Shown here: piece after piece, positions 7,915 to 14,779 of the stretch
Layout: each line of letters begins with the position of its first letter
Numbering within the stretch: position 1 is the stretch's first letter
From: an uncultured Collinsella sp.
Lineage (GTDB): Bacteria > Actinomycetota > Coriobacteriia > Coriobacteriales > Coriobacteriaceae
DNA: 64,000 nucleotides
Assembly: GCA_900550195.1 (NCBI GenBank)
Contig: URRB01000005.1
Coordinates: forward strand, 81,969 to 145,968
Direction of reading: 5' to 3'
The notes under the pieces: generated by a model
The model's database searches: none
Told to the model about the DNA's origin: nothing
The model's input: only the letters and a program-made list of their open reading frames with translations
Translations under genes and position numbers: made by a program

Positions 7915-8757
7915 ATGTCCGCCCGTAAAGCTCGCACGGAGGCGGCTGCCGCTGGCGCCGCCCCCGTTGACTCTGAGGAGAAGGACGTGAAGATTCCCGT
8001 AGAGGCCGCAGACGATACCGAGGTCAATGAGGCCCCGGCCGCCGAGGCTGCCGAGAACCAGGTAGAGGATTCCAACAAGGAGGCGACGATGACCGAGGAC
8101 GAGATGGTGGAAGCCGCTATCCGCGCCGGTGAGGAAGCCGCCGACAACGACTTTAAGCTCAAGTTCGAGCAGGCTCAGAAAGAGCTTGCCGACGTGCGCA
8201 ATGAGCTCGATGCTGCGGCAGAGGCTCAGAAGGCCGCCGAGGACAAGGCAAAGGACGCCACCGAGCGTACCGCCCGTCTGCAGGCCGACTGGGAGAACTT
8301 CCGTCGCCGCACCGCCAACGAGCGTATCGCCGAGCGCGAGCGCGCGACCGAGAAGCTTGTCACCGCGCTGTTGCCGGTGATTGACGATATCGAGCGCGCG
8401 ATCGACCATGCCCGCAGTCAGGAGCTTTCCGACGACTTTAAGCAGTTCGTCGATGGCGTTGACGCGGTACATGCCAAGCTGCTCGACGTGTTTGCGCATG
8501 AGGGCGTTGAGCCCATCGACCCCAAGGGCGAGGCGTTCGATCCGCTCGAGCATCAGGCCGTGGGCCGCGTCGAGGACGCATCGCAGTACGACGAGACCGT
8601 CAACGACGTGTACCAGAAGGGCTACCGCATGGCGGACCGCATTCTGCGTTCCGCGATGGTGACGGTGACCTACGGTGGCGAGAAGCGCCCCGCACCGGAG
8701 CCCGAAGCGGCGCCCGAGGATGCTGCGGCCGATACGGCCGAGAGCACCGAGGAGTAA
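7915..8757 (+). CDS. grpE: Nucleotide exchange factor GrpE
   Basis: Releases ADP from DnaK. The 280-residue protein has a long acidic, Ala/Glu-rich N-terminal extension (about 70 residues), a coiled coil (FEQAQKELADVRNELDAAAE), then the GrpE core (RLQADWENFRRRTANER and the HQAVG motif in LEHQAVGRVED) and an Ala/Glu-rich tail. It starts three bases after dnaK. A strong hairpin separates it from dnaJ. Confidence 0.95.
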   Translation: MSARKARTEAAAAGAAPVDSEEKDVKIPVEAADDTEVNEAPAAEAAENQVEDSNKEATMTEDEMVEAAIRAGEEAADNDFKLKFEQAQKELADVRNELDAAAEAQKAAEDKAKDATERTARLQADWENFRRRTANERIAERERATEKLVTALLPVIDDIERAIDHARSQELSDDFKQFVDGVDAVHAKLLDVFAHEGVEPIDPKGEAFDPLEHQAVGRVEDASQYDETVNDVYQKGYRMADRILRSAMVTVTYGGEKRPAPEPEAAPEDAAADTAESTEE

Positions 8758-8762
8758 TTGAG

Positions 8763-8792
8763 AAGGGCCCCGGGGCAACACCCGGGGCCCTT
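8763..8792 (+). terminator. Intra-operon hairpin between grpE and dnaJ
   Basis: Perfect 12-bp GC-rich arms (AAGGGCCCCGGG at 8763-8774; complement at 8781-8792) with a six-base loop, followed by only TTTC. Likely a partial terminator or processing site that sets the dnaKgrpE to dnaJhspR ratio. Confidence 0.7.
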
Positions 8793-8864
8793 TCTGGCCT
8801 AGTGCCATATGAAAGCATGAGCCGCCGCCCGCTGGGCGGCGGATGAAACAGGAGAGGAGCTACG

Positions 8865-9830
8865 ATGGCTGCAGGCAAAACCTTCTATGACATCCTGGGC
8901 GTATCCAAGAGCGCCTCCGACAAAGAGATCAAGAGCGCGTTTCGCAAGCTCGCGCAAAAATATCACCCCGATGCCGGCGGCGACGAGGCCAAGTTCAAGG
9001 AGATCAGCGAGGCCTACGAGACGCTTTCGGACGAGAAGAAGCGCAAAGAGTACGACCAGATGCTCATGTTTGGCGGCATGCCGGGCGCAGGCGGCGCGTA
9101 TGGCGGCGGCTACGGTGCCGGCGCGGGTGCCAGCGGCTGGGGCGACATCTTCGACAGCATCTTTAGCGGCAACGGTGCCTGGGGTAGCGATTGGGGCTCG
9201 GGCTTTGCCGGGGCTGCGGGCGCTGCCGGTGCCGGTGCGGGTCGCAACCGCGCGCGCAAGGGCGGCGACCTGTCGCTGACCGTCGATGTGACGGCCGAGG
9301 ACGCGTTTCGCGGCGTGACGCACAAAGTCACCTATCGCATTCCCTCGACAGGCGAGCAGCAGACCATTACGGTCTCGGTGCCTGCGGGCGCGGTCGACGG
9401 CGGCAAGCTGCGCTACAAGCGTCGCGGCGAGTACGGCGTTGCCGGCGGCGAGCGCGGCGACCTGGTCGTGACCACGCACGTGGAGGAGCATCCGCTGTTT
9501 AAGCGTAAAGGTGCCGACGTGACCATGGAGGTACCGGTCTCGGTCTATGAGGCGGCGCTCGGCTGCACGGTGGACGTGCCCACGCCCGGCGGTGCGACGG
9601 TTCGTCTGAAGGTGCCCGCGGGTACCCAGACGGGCAAGAAGTTCCGCTTTAAGGAGATGGGCGCGCCCGACGTCAAGCACCGTGGCCGCACCGGTGCGCT
9701 GCTCGTCGAGATCAAGGTGCAGGTTCCCACGAACTTGTCCGATGACGAGCGCGATGCCATGACCAAGCTGCGCGAGGCCGACACGCGCGACTATCGCGAG
9801 AAGGTCAATCGTTACAAGGCGACGTACTAG
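8865..9830 (+). CDS. dnaJ: DnaJ/CbpA-type cochaperone without zinc finger
   Basis: A 321-residue J-domain cochaperone: J domain at residues 1-70 with the HPD motif (YHPDAGGDEAKFKEI), a Gly/Ala-rich stretch (about 72-130), then the C-terminal substrate-binding domains (VPAGTQTGKKFRFKEMG). The four CxxCxGxG zinc repeats of class A DnaJ are absent; there is a single cysteine. This is class B (CbpA-like) architecture in the slot where dnaJ stands in HspR operons. Confidence 0.93.
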   Translation: MAAGKTFYDILGVSKSASDKEIKSAFRKLAQKYHPDAGGDEAKFKEISEAYETLSDEKKRKEYDQMLMFGGMPGAGGAYGGGYGAGAGASGWGDIFDSIFSGNGAWGSDWGSGFAGAAGAAGAGAGRNRARKGGDLSLTVDVTAEDAFRGVTHKVTYRIPSTGEQQTITVSVPAGAVDGGKLRYKRRGEYGVAGGERGDLVVTTHVEEHPLFKRKGADVTMEVPVSVYEAALGCTVDVPTPGGATVRLKVPAGTQTGKKFRFKEMGAPDVKHRGRTGALLVEIKVQVPTNLSDDERDAMTKLREADTRDYREKVNRYKATY

Positions 9831-9902
9831 GGCGGTCGCGGCGCACGCCCACGCCCGCGGGCTTATGATGGACGATAACGAGACGGAAAGGGGTCAGGTA
9901 GC

Positions 9903-10319
9903 ATGGCCGAGGACAATAGGAACAAACCGCTGTACATGATCAGCGTGGCGGCCGAGCTGACCGGCATGCATCCGCAGACTCTGCGCGTCTACGAGTCCAA
10001 GGGCCTGGTGAACCCCCAGCGCTCGGGCGGCAACACGCGTCTGTATTCGCGTGCCGATATCGAGCGCCTGGAGCTCATCAACCAGCTGACCGACGAGGGT
10101 ATCAACCTTGCCGGCGTGGTGCGCATCCTCGATATGAAGGAGCGTGCCGAGGAGCGCGAGCACGAGAACGAAAAACTCCGTGCCCGCGTGCGCCAGCTCG
10201 AGGACGAGCTGCACGAGTTCAAGATGCAGAAGAAGATCACCGCCCTGGCCCCGCGCGATGGCTCGGTCAACCCCGAGCAAGTCATGCGCAAACTGCTGGG
10301 CGCCGGAGGGGATTTGTAG
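9903..10319 (+). CDS. hspR: HspR-type MerR-family heat-shock repressor
   Basis: A 138-residue MerR-family regulator. The N-terminal winged helix includes MISVAAELTGMHPQTLRVYE and KGLVNPQRSGGNTRLYS; a coiled coil follows (AEEREHENEKLRARVRQLED). HspR in other actinobacteria is encoded last in the dnaK operon and represses dnaK and clpB together with DnaK. Both genes are in this window behind a shared promoter motif, which supports the role. GGAAAGGGG precedes the ATG. Confidence 0.92.
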   Translation: MAEDNRNKPLYMISVAAELTGMHPQTLRVYESKGLVNPQRSGGNTRLYSRADIERLELINQLTDEGINLAGVVRILDMKERAEEREHENEKLRARVRQLEDELHEFKMQKKITALAPRDGSVNPEQVMRKLLGAGGDL

Positions 10320-10346
10320 TTACGCGGTTTTACCAAACCGCGTAAC
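10319..10346. repeat. Short palindrome after hspR
   Basis: GTTACGCGGTTT and AAACCGCGTAAC arms around TACC form a perfect hairpin directly after the hspR stop. Confidence 0.6.
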
Positions 10347-10388
10347 GGGCCGACGCTGCGCGCCGCCCAGAGCGACAATTTGTCATTC

Positions 10389-10430
10389 AAAAGGCAAGGC
10401 ATGACCAGAAGGTCTATGCCTTGCCTTTTT
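10389..10430 (+). terminator. Terminator of the dnaK operon
   Basis: Arms AAAAGGCAAGGCAT and ATGCCTTGCCTTTTT with a 13-base loop and a T-run: a canonical intrinsic terminator. Confidence 0.9.
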
Positions 10431-10771
10431 CATGCCAACTTGTTCGCTCTGGACGTCGCTCGCTGTCCGTCCCCTGCCTGCGGCGTCGCCTTGCTCCGGA
10501 TGCGGTAGTCGTTGGTAGCCATTGGGGCCCCGCTCGCTGTCGTTGCCAAAACATCGACGTTGTTATGGGTAGCCATTGGGGACGTTCTTAAATGACTAGT
10601 CGAAAGGGACACTCTTGCACTAAATCTGCCGGCCCTCGCCGGGTTCATCCTTTACTTTACCGAAATAAAGTGAACGTGCAGATTCGTAACCCACTCGCAA
10701 CCGTTCTATGGCACGATATTGAACGAATGTATGCTATGCGCCCAAATCTTTTGGGCAGAGTGGGAGACAGT
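10431..10771. other. Gene-free interval with GGTAGCCATTGGGG repeats
   Basis: No gene seen. The 14-mer GGTAGCCATTGGGG occurs twice (10514-10527 and 10568-10581). The second copy continues into GACGTTCTTAAATGACTAGT, which resembles half of the palindrome at 30175-30230. The remainder is the leader of the downstream hydratase. Confidence 0.6.
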
Positions 10772-13072
10772 ATGGTCAAGCTGTACGAGGACGGCATCTA
10801 CCTGCGCGGCGGCAGCGAAGTTGTGCCTGCGGCCGAGGCTGCCGAGCGCGGTATTACGCAGGCGCCCGAGGATGCCAAGCGTGGCACCATCGCGTATTCG
10901 ATCCTTCAGGCACACAACACGTCCGGCGACCCCGAGGCGCTCAAGATTCGCTTCGACGCCATGGCGAGCCACGACATCACCTTTGTCGGCATCATCCAGA
11001 CGGCGCGCGCCTCGGGCATGGAGCAGTTCCCGCTGCCCTACGTGCTCACCAACTGCCATAACTCGCTGTGCGCCGTGGGCGGCACCATCAACGAGGACGA
11101 CCACGTCTTTGGTCTCTCGGCTGCTAAGAAGTACGGCGGCATCTTCGTCCCGCCGCACATCGCCGTCATCCACTCCTTTATGCGTGAGAACTTCGCCGGT
11201 TGCGGCAAGATGATTCTGGGTTCCGACTCGCACACCCGCTATGGCGCCCTGGGCACCATGGCCGTGGGCGAGGGCGGCGGCGAGCTGGCGAAGCAACTGC
11301 TGCGCGACACCTACGACGTTGCCTATCCCGGCGTTGTAGCCATCTACCTCACGGGTGCCCCACGTCCCGGCGTCGGCCCGCACGACGTAGCGCTCGCCAT
11401 CATCCGCGCCGTCTTTGCCAAGGGCTACGTCAAGAACAAGGTAATGGAGTTCGTGGGCCCCGGCATCGCGAGCATGACGACCGACTACCGCAACGGCGTC
11501 GACGTTATGACCACCGAGACCACCTGCCTGTCGAGCATTTGGGCCACCGACGAGGACACGCACGCGTTTTTGACCATGCACGGCCGCGGCGACGACTACC
11601 GCGAGCTCAAGCCCGCCGATGTTGCCTACTACGACGGCTGCGTCGAGGTCGATCTGTCGAGCATCAAGCCCATGATCGCGCTGCCGTTCCATCCTTCCAA
11701 CGGCTTTGAGATTGACGAGCTCAACGAGAACCTCGAGGACATCCTGCATGAGGTGGAGTTTGAGGCCGCCAAGATTGGCGAGGGCAAGACGCACTTTACC
11801 CTGCTCGACAAGATCGTCGACGGCAAGCTGCACGTGCAGCAGGGCGTTATCGCCGGCTGCTCGGGCGGCAACTACGACTCCGTGGTCCAGGCTGCCCGCG
11901 TGCTCAAGGGCGCCAACACCGGCTGCGGCGAGTTCTCGCTGTCGGTCTACCCCACGAGCCAGCCCGTGGCACTCGAGCTTACACGCCGCGGCTATATCTA
12001 CGACCTTATGGAGGCCGGCGCGATTGTGCGCACGGCGTTCTGCGGCCCGTGCTTCGGCGCCGGCGACACGCCTGCCAACAACGGCCTGTCCATACGCCAC
12101 ACCACGCGCAACTTCCCCAACCGCGAGGGTTCCAAGCCGGGTAATGGCCAGCTGAGCGCCGTGGCCCTGATGGACGCCCGCTCCATTGCGGCGACGGCTG
12201 CCAACGGCGGCATCCTGACGCCGGCGACCGATCTGCCCAAGGAGACTTGGGACGAGGCCTGCGAGTACACCTTTGACGACGCGCCGTACAAAAAGCGCGT
12301 GTACTGGGGCTTTGGCAAGGCGGAGCCTGCCGATGAACTGGTTGAGGGTCCCAACATTAAGCCGTGGCCCGCGATGGAGCCCCTCGGCGACGATATCCTG
12401 CTCAAGGTGTGCTCCAAGATCATGGACCCGGTCACCACGACCGACGAGCTCATTCCTTCGGGCGAGACGAGCTCCTTCCGCTCCAACCCGCTGGGCTTGG
12501 CTGAGTTTACGCTGAGCCGCCGCGACCCGGCCTACGTGGGCCGTTCCAAGGAGGTCGACGCCGTGGAGAAGCGCCGCGTGGCTGGCGAGTCCGCGGGCGA
12601 CTTGGCCGCACTCGATGCCGAGCTTGCCGGCGTGTTTGAGGCGCTGGCCGGCGCGGGTGTCGCTGCCGATGCCAAGGCGACTGAGTACGGCTCCATGCTC
12701 TATGCCAAGAAGCCCGGTGACGGTTCTGCCCGCGAGCAGGCTGCGAGCTGCCAGCGCGTAATTGGCGGTCTGGCCAACATCGTCCACGAGTACGCCACCA
12801 AGCGCTATCGCTCCAACGTGATGAACTGGGGTATGGTGCCCTTCCAGATGGAGGCCGAGCCCAACTTTGAGGTGGGCGATTACGTCTTTGTGCCGGGTAT
12901 CCGCGCCGCGCTCGATGGCGACCTGAAGGGCATCGTCGCCTACGTGGTGCGCGCCGATGGTGCGGTCGAGCAGATTGAGCTCTACATTGCCGATATGACG
13001 GCAGAGGAGCGTGCCATCGTCAAGGCTGGCTGCCTGATCAACTACAACAAGTTCAAGGCCGCTGCCGAGTAA
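10772..13072 (+). CDS. Aconitase-superfamily hydratase (YbhJ-like)
   Basis: A 766-residue member of the aconitase [4Fe-4S] hydratase superfamily. It has the cluster cysteines (VIAGCSGGNYDS, then AFCGPCFGAGDTPANNG), the conserved SDSHTRYGALGTMAVGEGG segment, and a C-terminal swivel-like region (MNWGMVPFQMEA). Similarity in organisation is to the uncharacterised E. coli YbhJ rather than AcnA/AcnB, so the substrate is unknown. The ATG at 10772 follows GGGAG and starts MVKLYEDGIYLRGG; a frame extension to 10592 crosses repeat DNA. It stands alone. Confidence 0.82.
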   Translation: MVKLYEDGIYLRGGSEVVPAAEAAERGITQAPEDAKRGTIAYSILQAHNTSGDPEALKIRFDAMASHDITFVGIIQTARASGMEQFPLPYVLTNCHNSLCAVGGTINEDDHVFGLSAAKKYGGIFVPPHIAVIHSFMRENFAGCGKMILGSDSHTRYGALGTMAVGEGGGELAKQLLRDTYDVAYPGVVAIYLTGAPRPGVGPHDVALAIIRAVFAKGYVKNKVMEFVGPGIASMTTDYRNGVDVMTTETTCLSSIWATDEDTHAFLTMHGRGDDYRELKPADVAYYDGCVEVDLSSIKPMIALPFHPSNGFEIDELNENLEDILHEVEFEAAKIGEGKTHFTLLDKIVDGKLHVQQGVIAGCSGGNYDSVVQAARVLKGANTGCGEFSLSVYPTSQPVALELTRRGYIYDLMEAGAIVRTAFCGPCFGAGDTPANNGLSIRHTTRNFPNREGSKPGNGQLSAVALMDARSIAATAANGGILTPATDLPKETWDEACEYTFDDAPYKKRVYWGFGKAEPADELVEGPNIKPWPAMEPLGDDILLKVCSKIMDPVTTTDELIPSGETSSFRSNPLGLAEFTLSRRDPAYVGRSKEVDAVEKRRVAGESAGDLAALDAELAGVFEALAGAGVAADAKATEYGSMLYAKKPGDGSAREQAASCQRVIGGLANIVHEYATKRYRSNVMNWGMVPFQMEAEPNFEVGDYVFVPGIRAALDGDLKGIVAYVVRADGAVEQIELYIADMTAEERAIVKAGCLINYNKFKAAAE

Positions 13073-13086
13073 CGCACTTAATTGTC

Positions 13087-13163
13087 CGCCCGGGGCTTAC
13101 CCTTTCCCGCCCGCTCACGCGCTTCGCGAGGGTCGCGTTCGGGAAAGGATAAGCCCCGGGCTA
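13087..13163. terminator. Large GC-rich hairpin after the hydratase gene
   Basis: Arms GCCCGGGGCTTA..CCTTTCCCG and CGGGAAAGG.TAAGCCCCGGGC enclose about 30 bases. It lacks a U-tract, so it may be a repeat or processing structure. Confidence 0.5.
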
Positions 13164-13168
13164 CATTT

Positions 13169-13200
13169 CTGCGTTCTCGTTGGGTCTTGAGGGACGCTAA
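13169..13200. repeat. 32-bp direct repeat, left copy
   Basis: Begins CTGCGTTCTCGTTGG and ends GAGGGACGCTAA; identical to 14255-14286. The two copies bracket the 13244-13891 gene. Confidence 0.85.
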
Positions 13201-13243
13201 TAATTGACTGGGACCACCACAAAGGTGCCTGCCCGGCGGGTCC

Positions 13244-13891
13244 TTATTTCGATGGGGTCCAGGTTATTTCATCGTCAAATAGCCAAGTGCGTGCCGAGCC
13301 ACTGTTGCGCGCTGTCTGCGGATCGGGCTCGCAGGTTTGTTCGTAGGCATCCTCGGTACACCGATCCATAAAATCGACGACTGCCGTCTGGTCGCCCTCC
13401 ATGACGTAGATTACGTTGCCATCCGAGATATAGACCCCCGGTCCTTCATTGTCCACGTAGCCGGGGTCGTATGAGACGTTGCACAATCTGCTCCCGTTTG
13501 CCGCATCGAGCTCAAGGGTCGAATAATACCCGCCAACCATTTGGCCATTCTTGGCTCGATATATTGCGGCGCCGTACCATCGCTTAAACGTCTTGCCTTT
13601 GAGTAAACTGGTTGCCTTGCCGATAAGCTGCTCATCTTGGGTATAGCGCGTGGCTCCAAGTTCGATTCGGGGATAGTTACTGACCCCAAGCGCTGCGGGC
13701 GTACCGTCGAAATCGACGGTGATTGAATCGGGTTTGATGATATCGGTGAGGATTTCGATGGGGTAGCTTACGGTTTCAACCGCCGCCTGCGTTGCCGAGG
13801 CAGGGAGAAATGCGAGATAGATAATGCCCACGCCGACTGCGGTAATTGCAAACGCTAAGACGAGCAGGCCGATATAGGTGGAGCGTTTCAC
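13244..13891 (-). CDS. Membrane-anchored protein of unknown function
   Basis: I do not recognise a family. The 215-residue product starts with KRSTYIGLLVLAFAITAV, an uncleaved signal or single membrane helix (to about residue 30), followed by an extracytoplasmic domain of about 185 residues with two cysteines near the C-terminus. The GTG at 13891 follows GAGG; an ATG at 13918 would add nine residues but has no ribosome-binding site. Base composition is lower in GC than the flanking chaperone genes. Exact 32-bp repeats on both sides suggest insertion or local duplication. Confidence 0.6.
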   Translation of the reverse strand: MKRSTYIGLLVLAFAITAVGVGIIYLAFLPASATQAAVETVSYPIEILTDIIKPDSITVDFDGTPAALGVSNYPRIELGATRYTQDEQLIGKATSLLKGKTFKRWYGAAIYRAKNGQMVGGYYSTLELDAANGSRLCNVSYDPGYVDNEGPGVYISDGNVIYVMEGDQTAVVDFMDRCTEDAYEQTCEPDPQTARNSGSARTWLFDDEITWTPSK

Positions 13892-14095
13892 GGCGGGTAC
13901 CTCGCAAACAGTATGCATTCATTAAGATAAGTGATACCAGCTTACGACAATATTCAAAAGAAAGCGATCGGTCGAAATGACGGGGCGAAAAGGCCCTATT
14001 GGGCTTCGATTTGACCTCTAATAGAAGTATTTGCCCCACTCATTCTGGGCGTGAGGTCAATAATTGAGTCCACGAGTTTTGAGCGATACTCTTCT

Positions 14096-14131
14096 CACTA
14101 AACTCACTATTTTCACTATAAGCACTATAAA
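14096..14131. repeat. Four tandem 9-bp CACTA repeats
   Basis: CACTA recurs at 14096, 14105, 14114 and 14123, with four variable bases between, just before a TATAAAT stretch. No gene begins directly downstream. Confidence 0.55.
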
Positions 14132-14254
14132 TACGATAGGGGGACGACGAGAACAATGTGACGTGCGATAGCTAAGCCGTTTAAGCCGGACTTTGACCTT
14201 GAATCTCTGCCTCTATCTGTGCGAACGGGCTATTGTCGGTTCTCGATTCCATCG

Positions 14255-14286
14255 CTGCGTTCTCGTTGGGTCTTGAGGGACGCTAA
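14255..14286. repeat. 32-bp direct repeat, right copy
   Basis: Identical over 32 bases to 13169-13200. Sequence diverges immediately outside the repeat on the right. Confidence 0.85.
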
Positions 14287-14343
14287 GAAATGGACTTGCT
14301 TGATGCCGCCTCTGTTATCGGGGCGGCTTCTTTTTGTCGAAAA

Positions 14344-14376
14344 CCGCCACAAAGGGGACAGGCGCCTTTGTGGCGG
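14344..14376. repeat. Palindrome CCGCCACAAAGG
   Basis: Perfect 12-bp arms (14344-14355 and 14365-14376) with a nine-base loop. A related half site, CCACCACAAAGGTGCCTGCC, lies just after the left 32-bp repeat near 13214. Confidence 0.65.
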
Positions 14377-14380
14377 CTCG

Positions 14381-14604
14381 ATTTGTCTTAATCTGTAACA
14401 CCTTGGCCGCTAAAAGTGGGCCTGGTGTTACAGATTTAGGTTTTCGATTCGGGTGTCTTCTGTTCGTCTCGATTTGTAACAGATAGAGCTCTATTTGCCG
14501 AGTAGATGTTACAGATATGAGACAAACGGGTGCCGCTGAACAATTCGTCTCGATTTGTAACATCTGGAGCCAGAAACGGTCGATAGATGTTACAGATTGA
14601 GACG
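14381..14604. repeat. Triple palindromic array upstream of clpB
   Basis: Three inverted repeats built on TGTAACA/TGTTACA: unit 1 arms 14390-14402 and 14424-14436 (13/13), unit 2 14465-14481 and 14507-14523, unit 3 14546-14565 and 14585-14604 (18/20). The left arm CGTCTCGATTTGTAACA is the same in units 2 and 3. Confidence 0.78.
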
Positions 14605-14663
14605 GTAGCGCACCTGTGCGGCGGCGGGCCGACATCTTTACCCCTATCTTTCAATCACTCAGA

Positions 14664-14699
14664 AAATCTTATATATAGAGACTTAGATTTGTGTATAAG
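14664..14699 (+). promoter_or_regulatory. Heat-shock promoter-operator of clpB (candidate HspR site)
   Basis: AAATCT (14664-14669), 15 bases, AGATTT (14685-14690); -35-like TTATAT (14669-14674), 19-bp spacer, -10 TATAAG (14694-14699). It shares AATCTTATAT and GACTTAGATTT at identical spacing with the dnaK promoter. A 19-bp spacer is common for MerR-family targets. Confidence 0.65.
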
Positions 14700-14779
14700 A
14701 TCGCGCAAAGCTGGCAACAATACTTCTCGAACAACGTGAAGCCGCCCCGTAGGGCGGCCGCCCCAAGAGAGGTGATTCC

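Larger units (their letters stand above)
13892..14779. other. Gene-free 0.9-kb interval upstream of clpB
   Basis: No convincing gene. It contains four CACTA-N4 units with 9-bp period (14096-14131), the right 32-bp direct repeat (14255-14286), a terminator-like hairpin near 14305, a palindrome (14344-14376), three more palindromic units (14381-14604) and the clpB promoter (14664-14699). Confidence 0.7.

Noticed and set aside
10706..12787. 693-codon open frame antisense to the hydratase gene
   Set aside because: Shadow of the conserved plus-strand enzyme; composition is biased and it has no start signal.
14381..14604. CRISPR-like array
   Set aside because: Only three units, arms are inverted rather than direct repeats, spacing is uneven and no cas gene is present.
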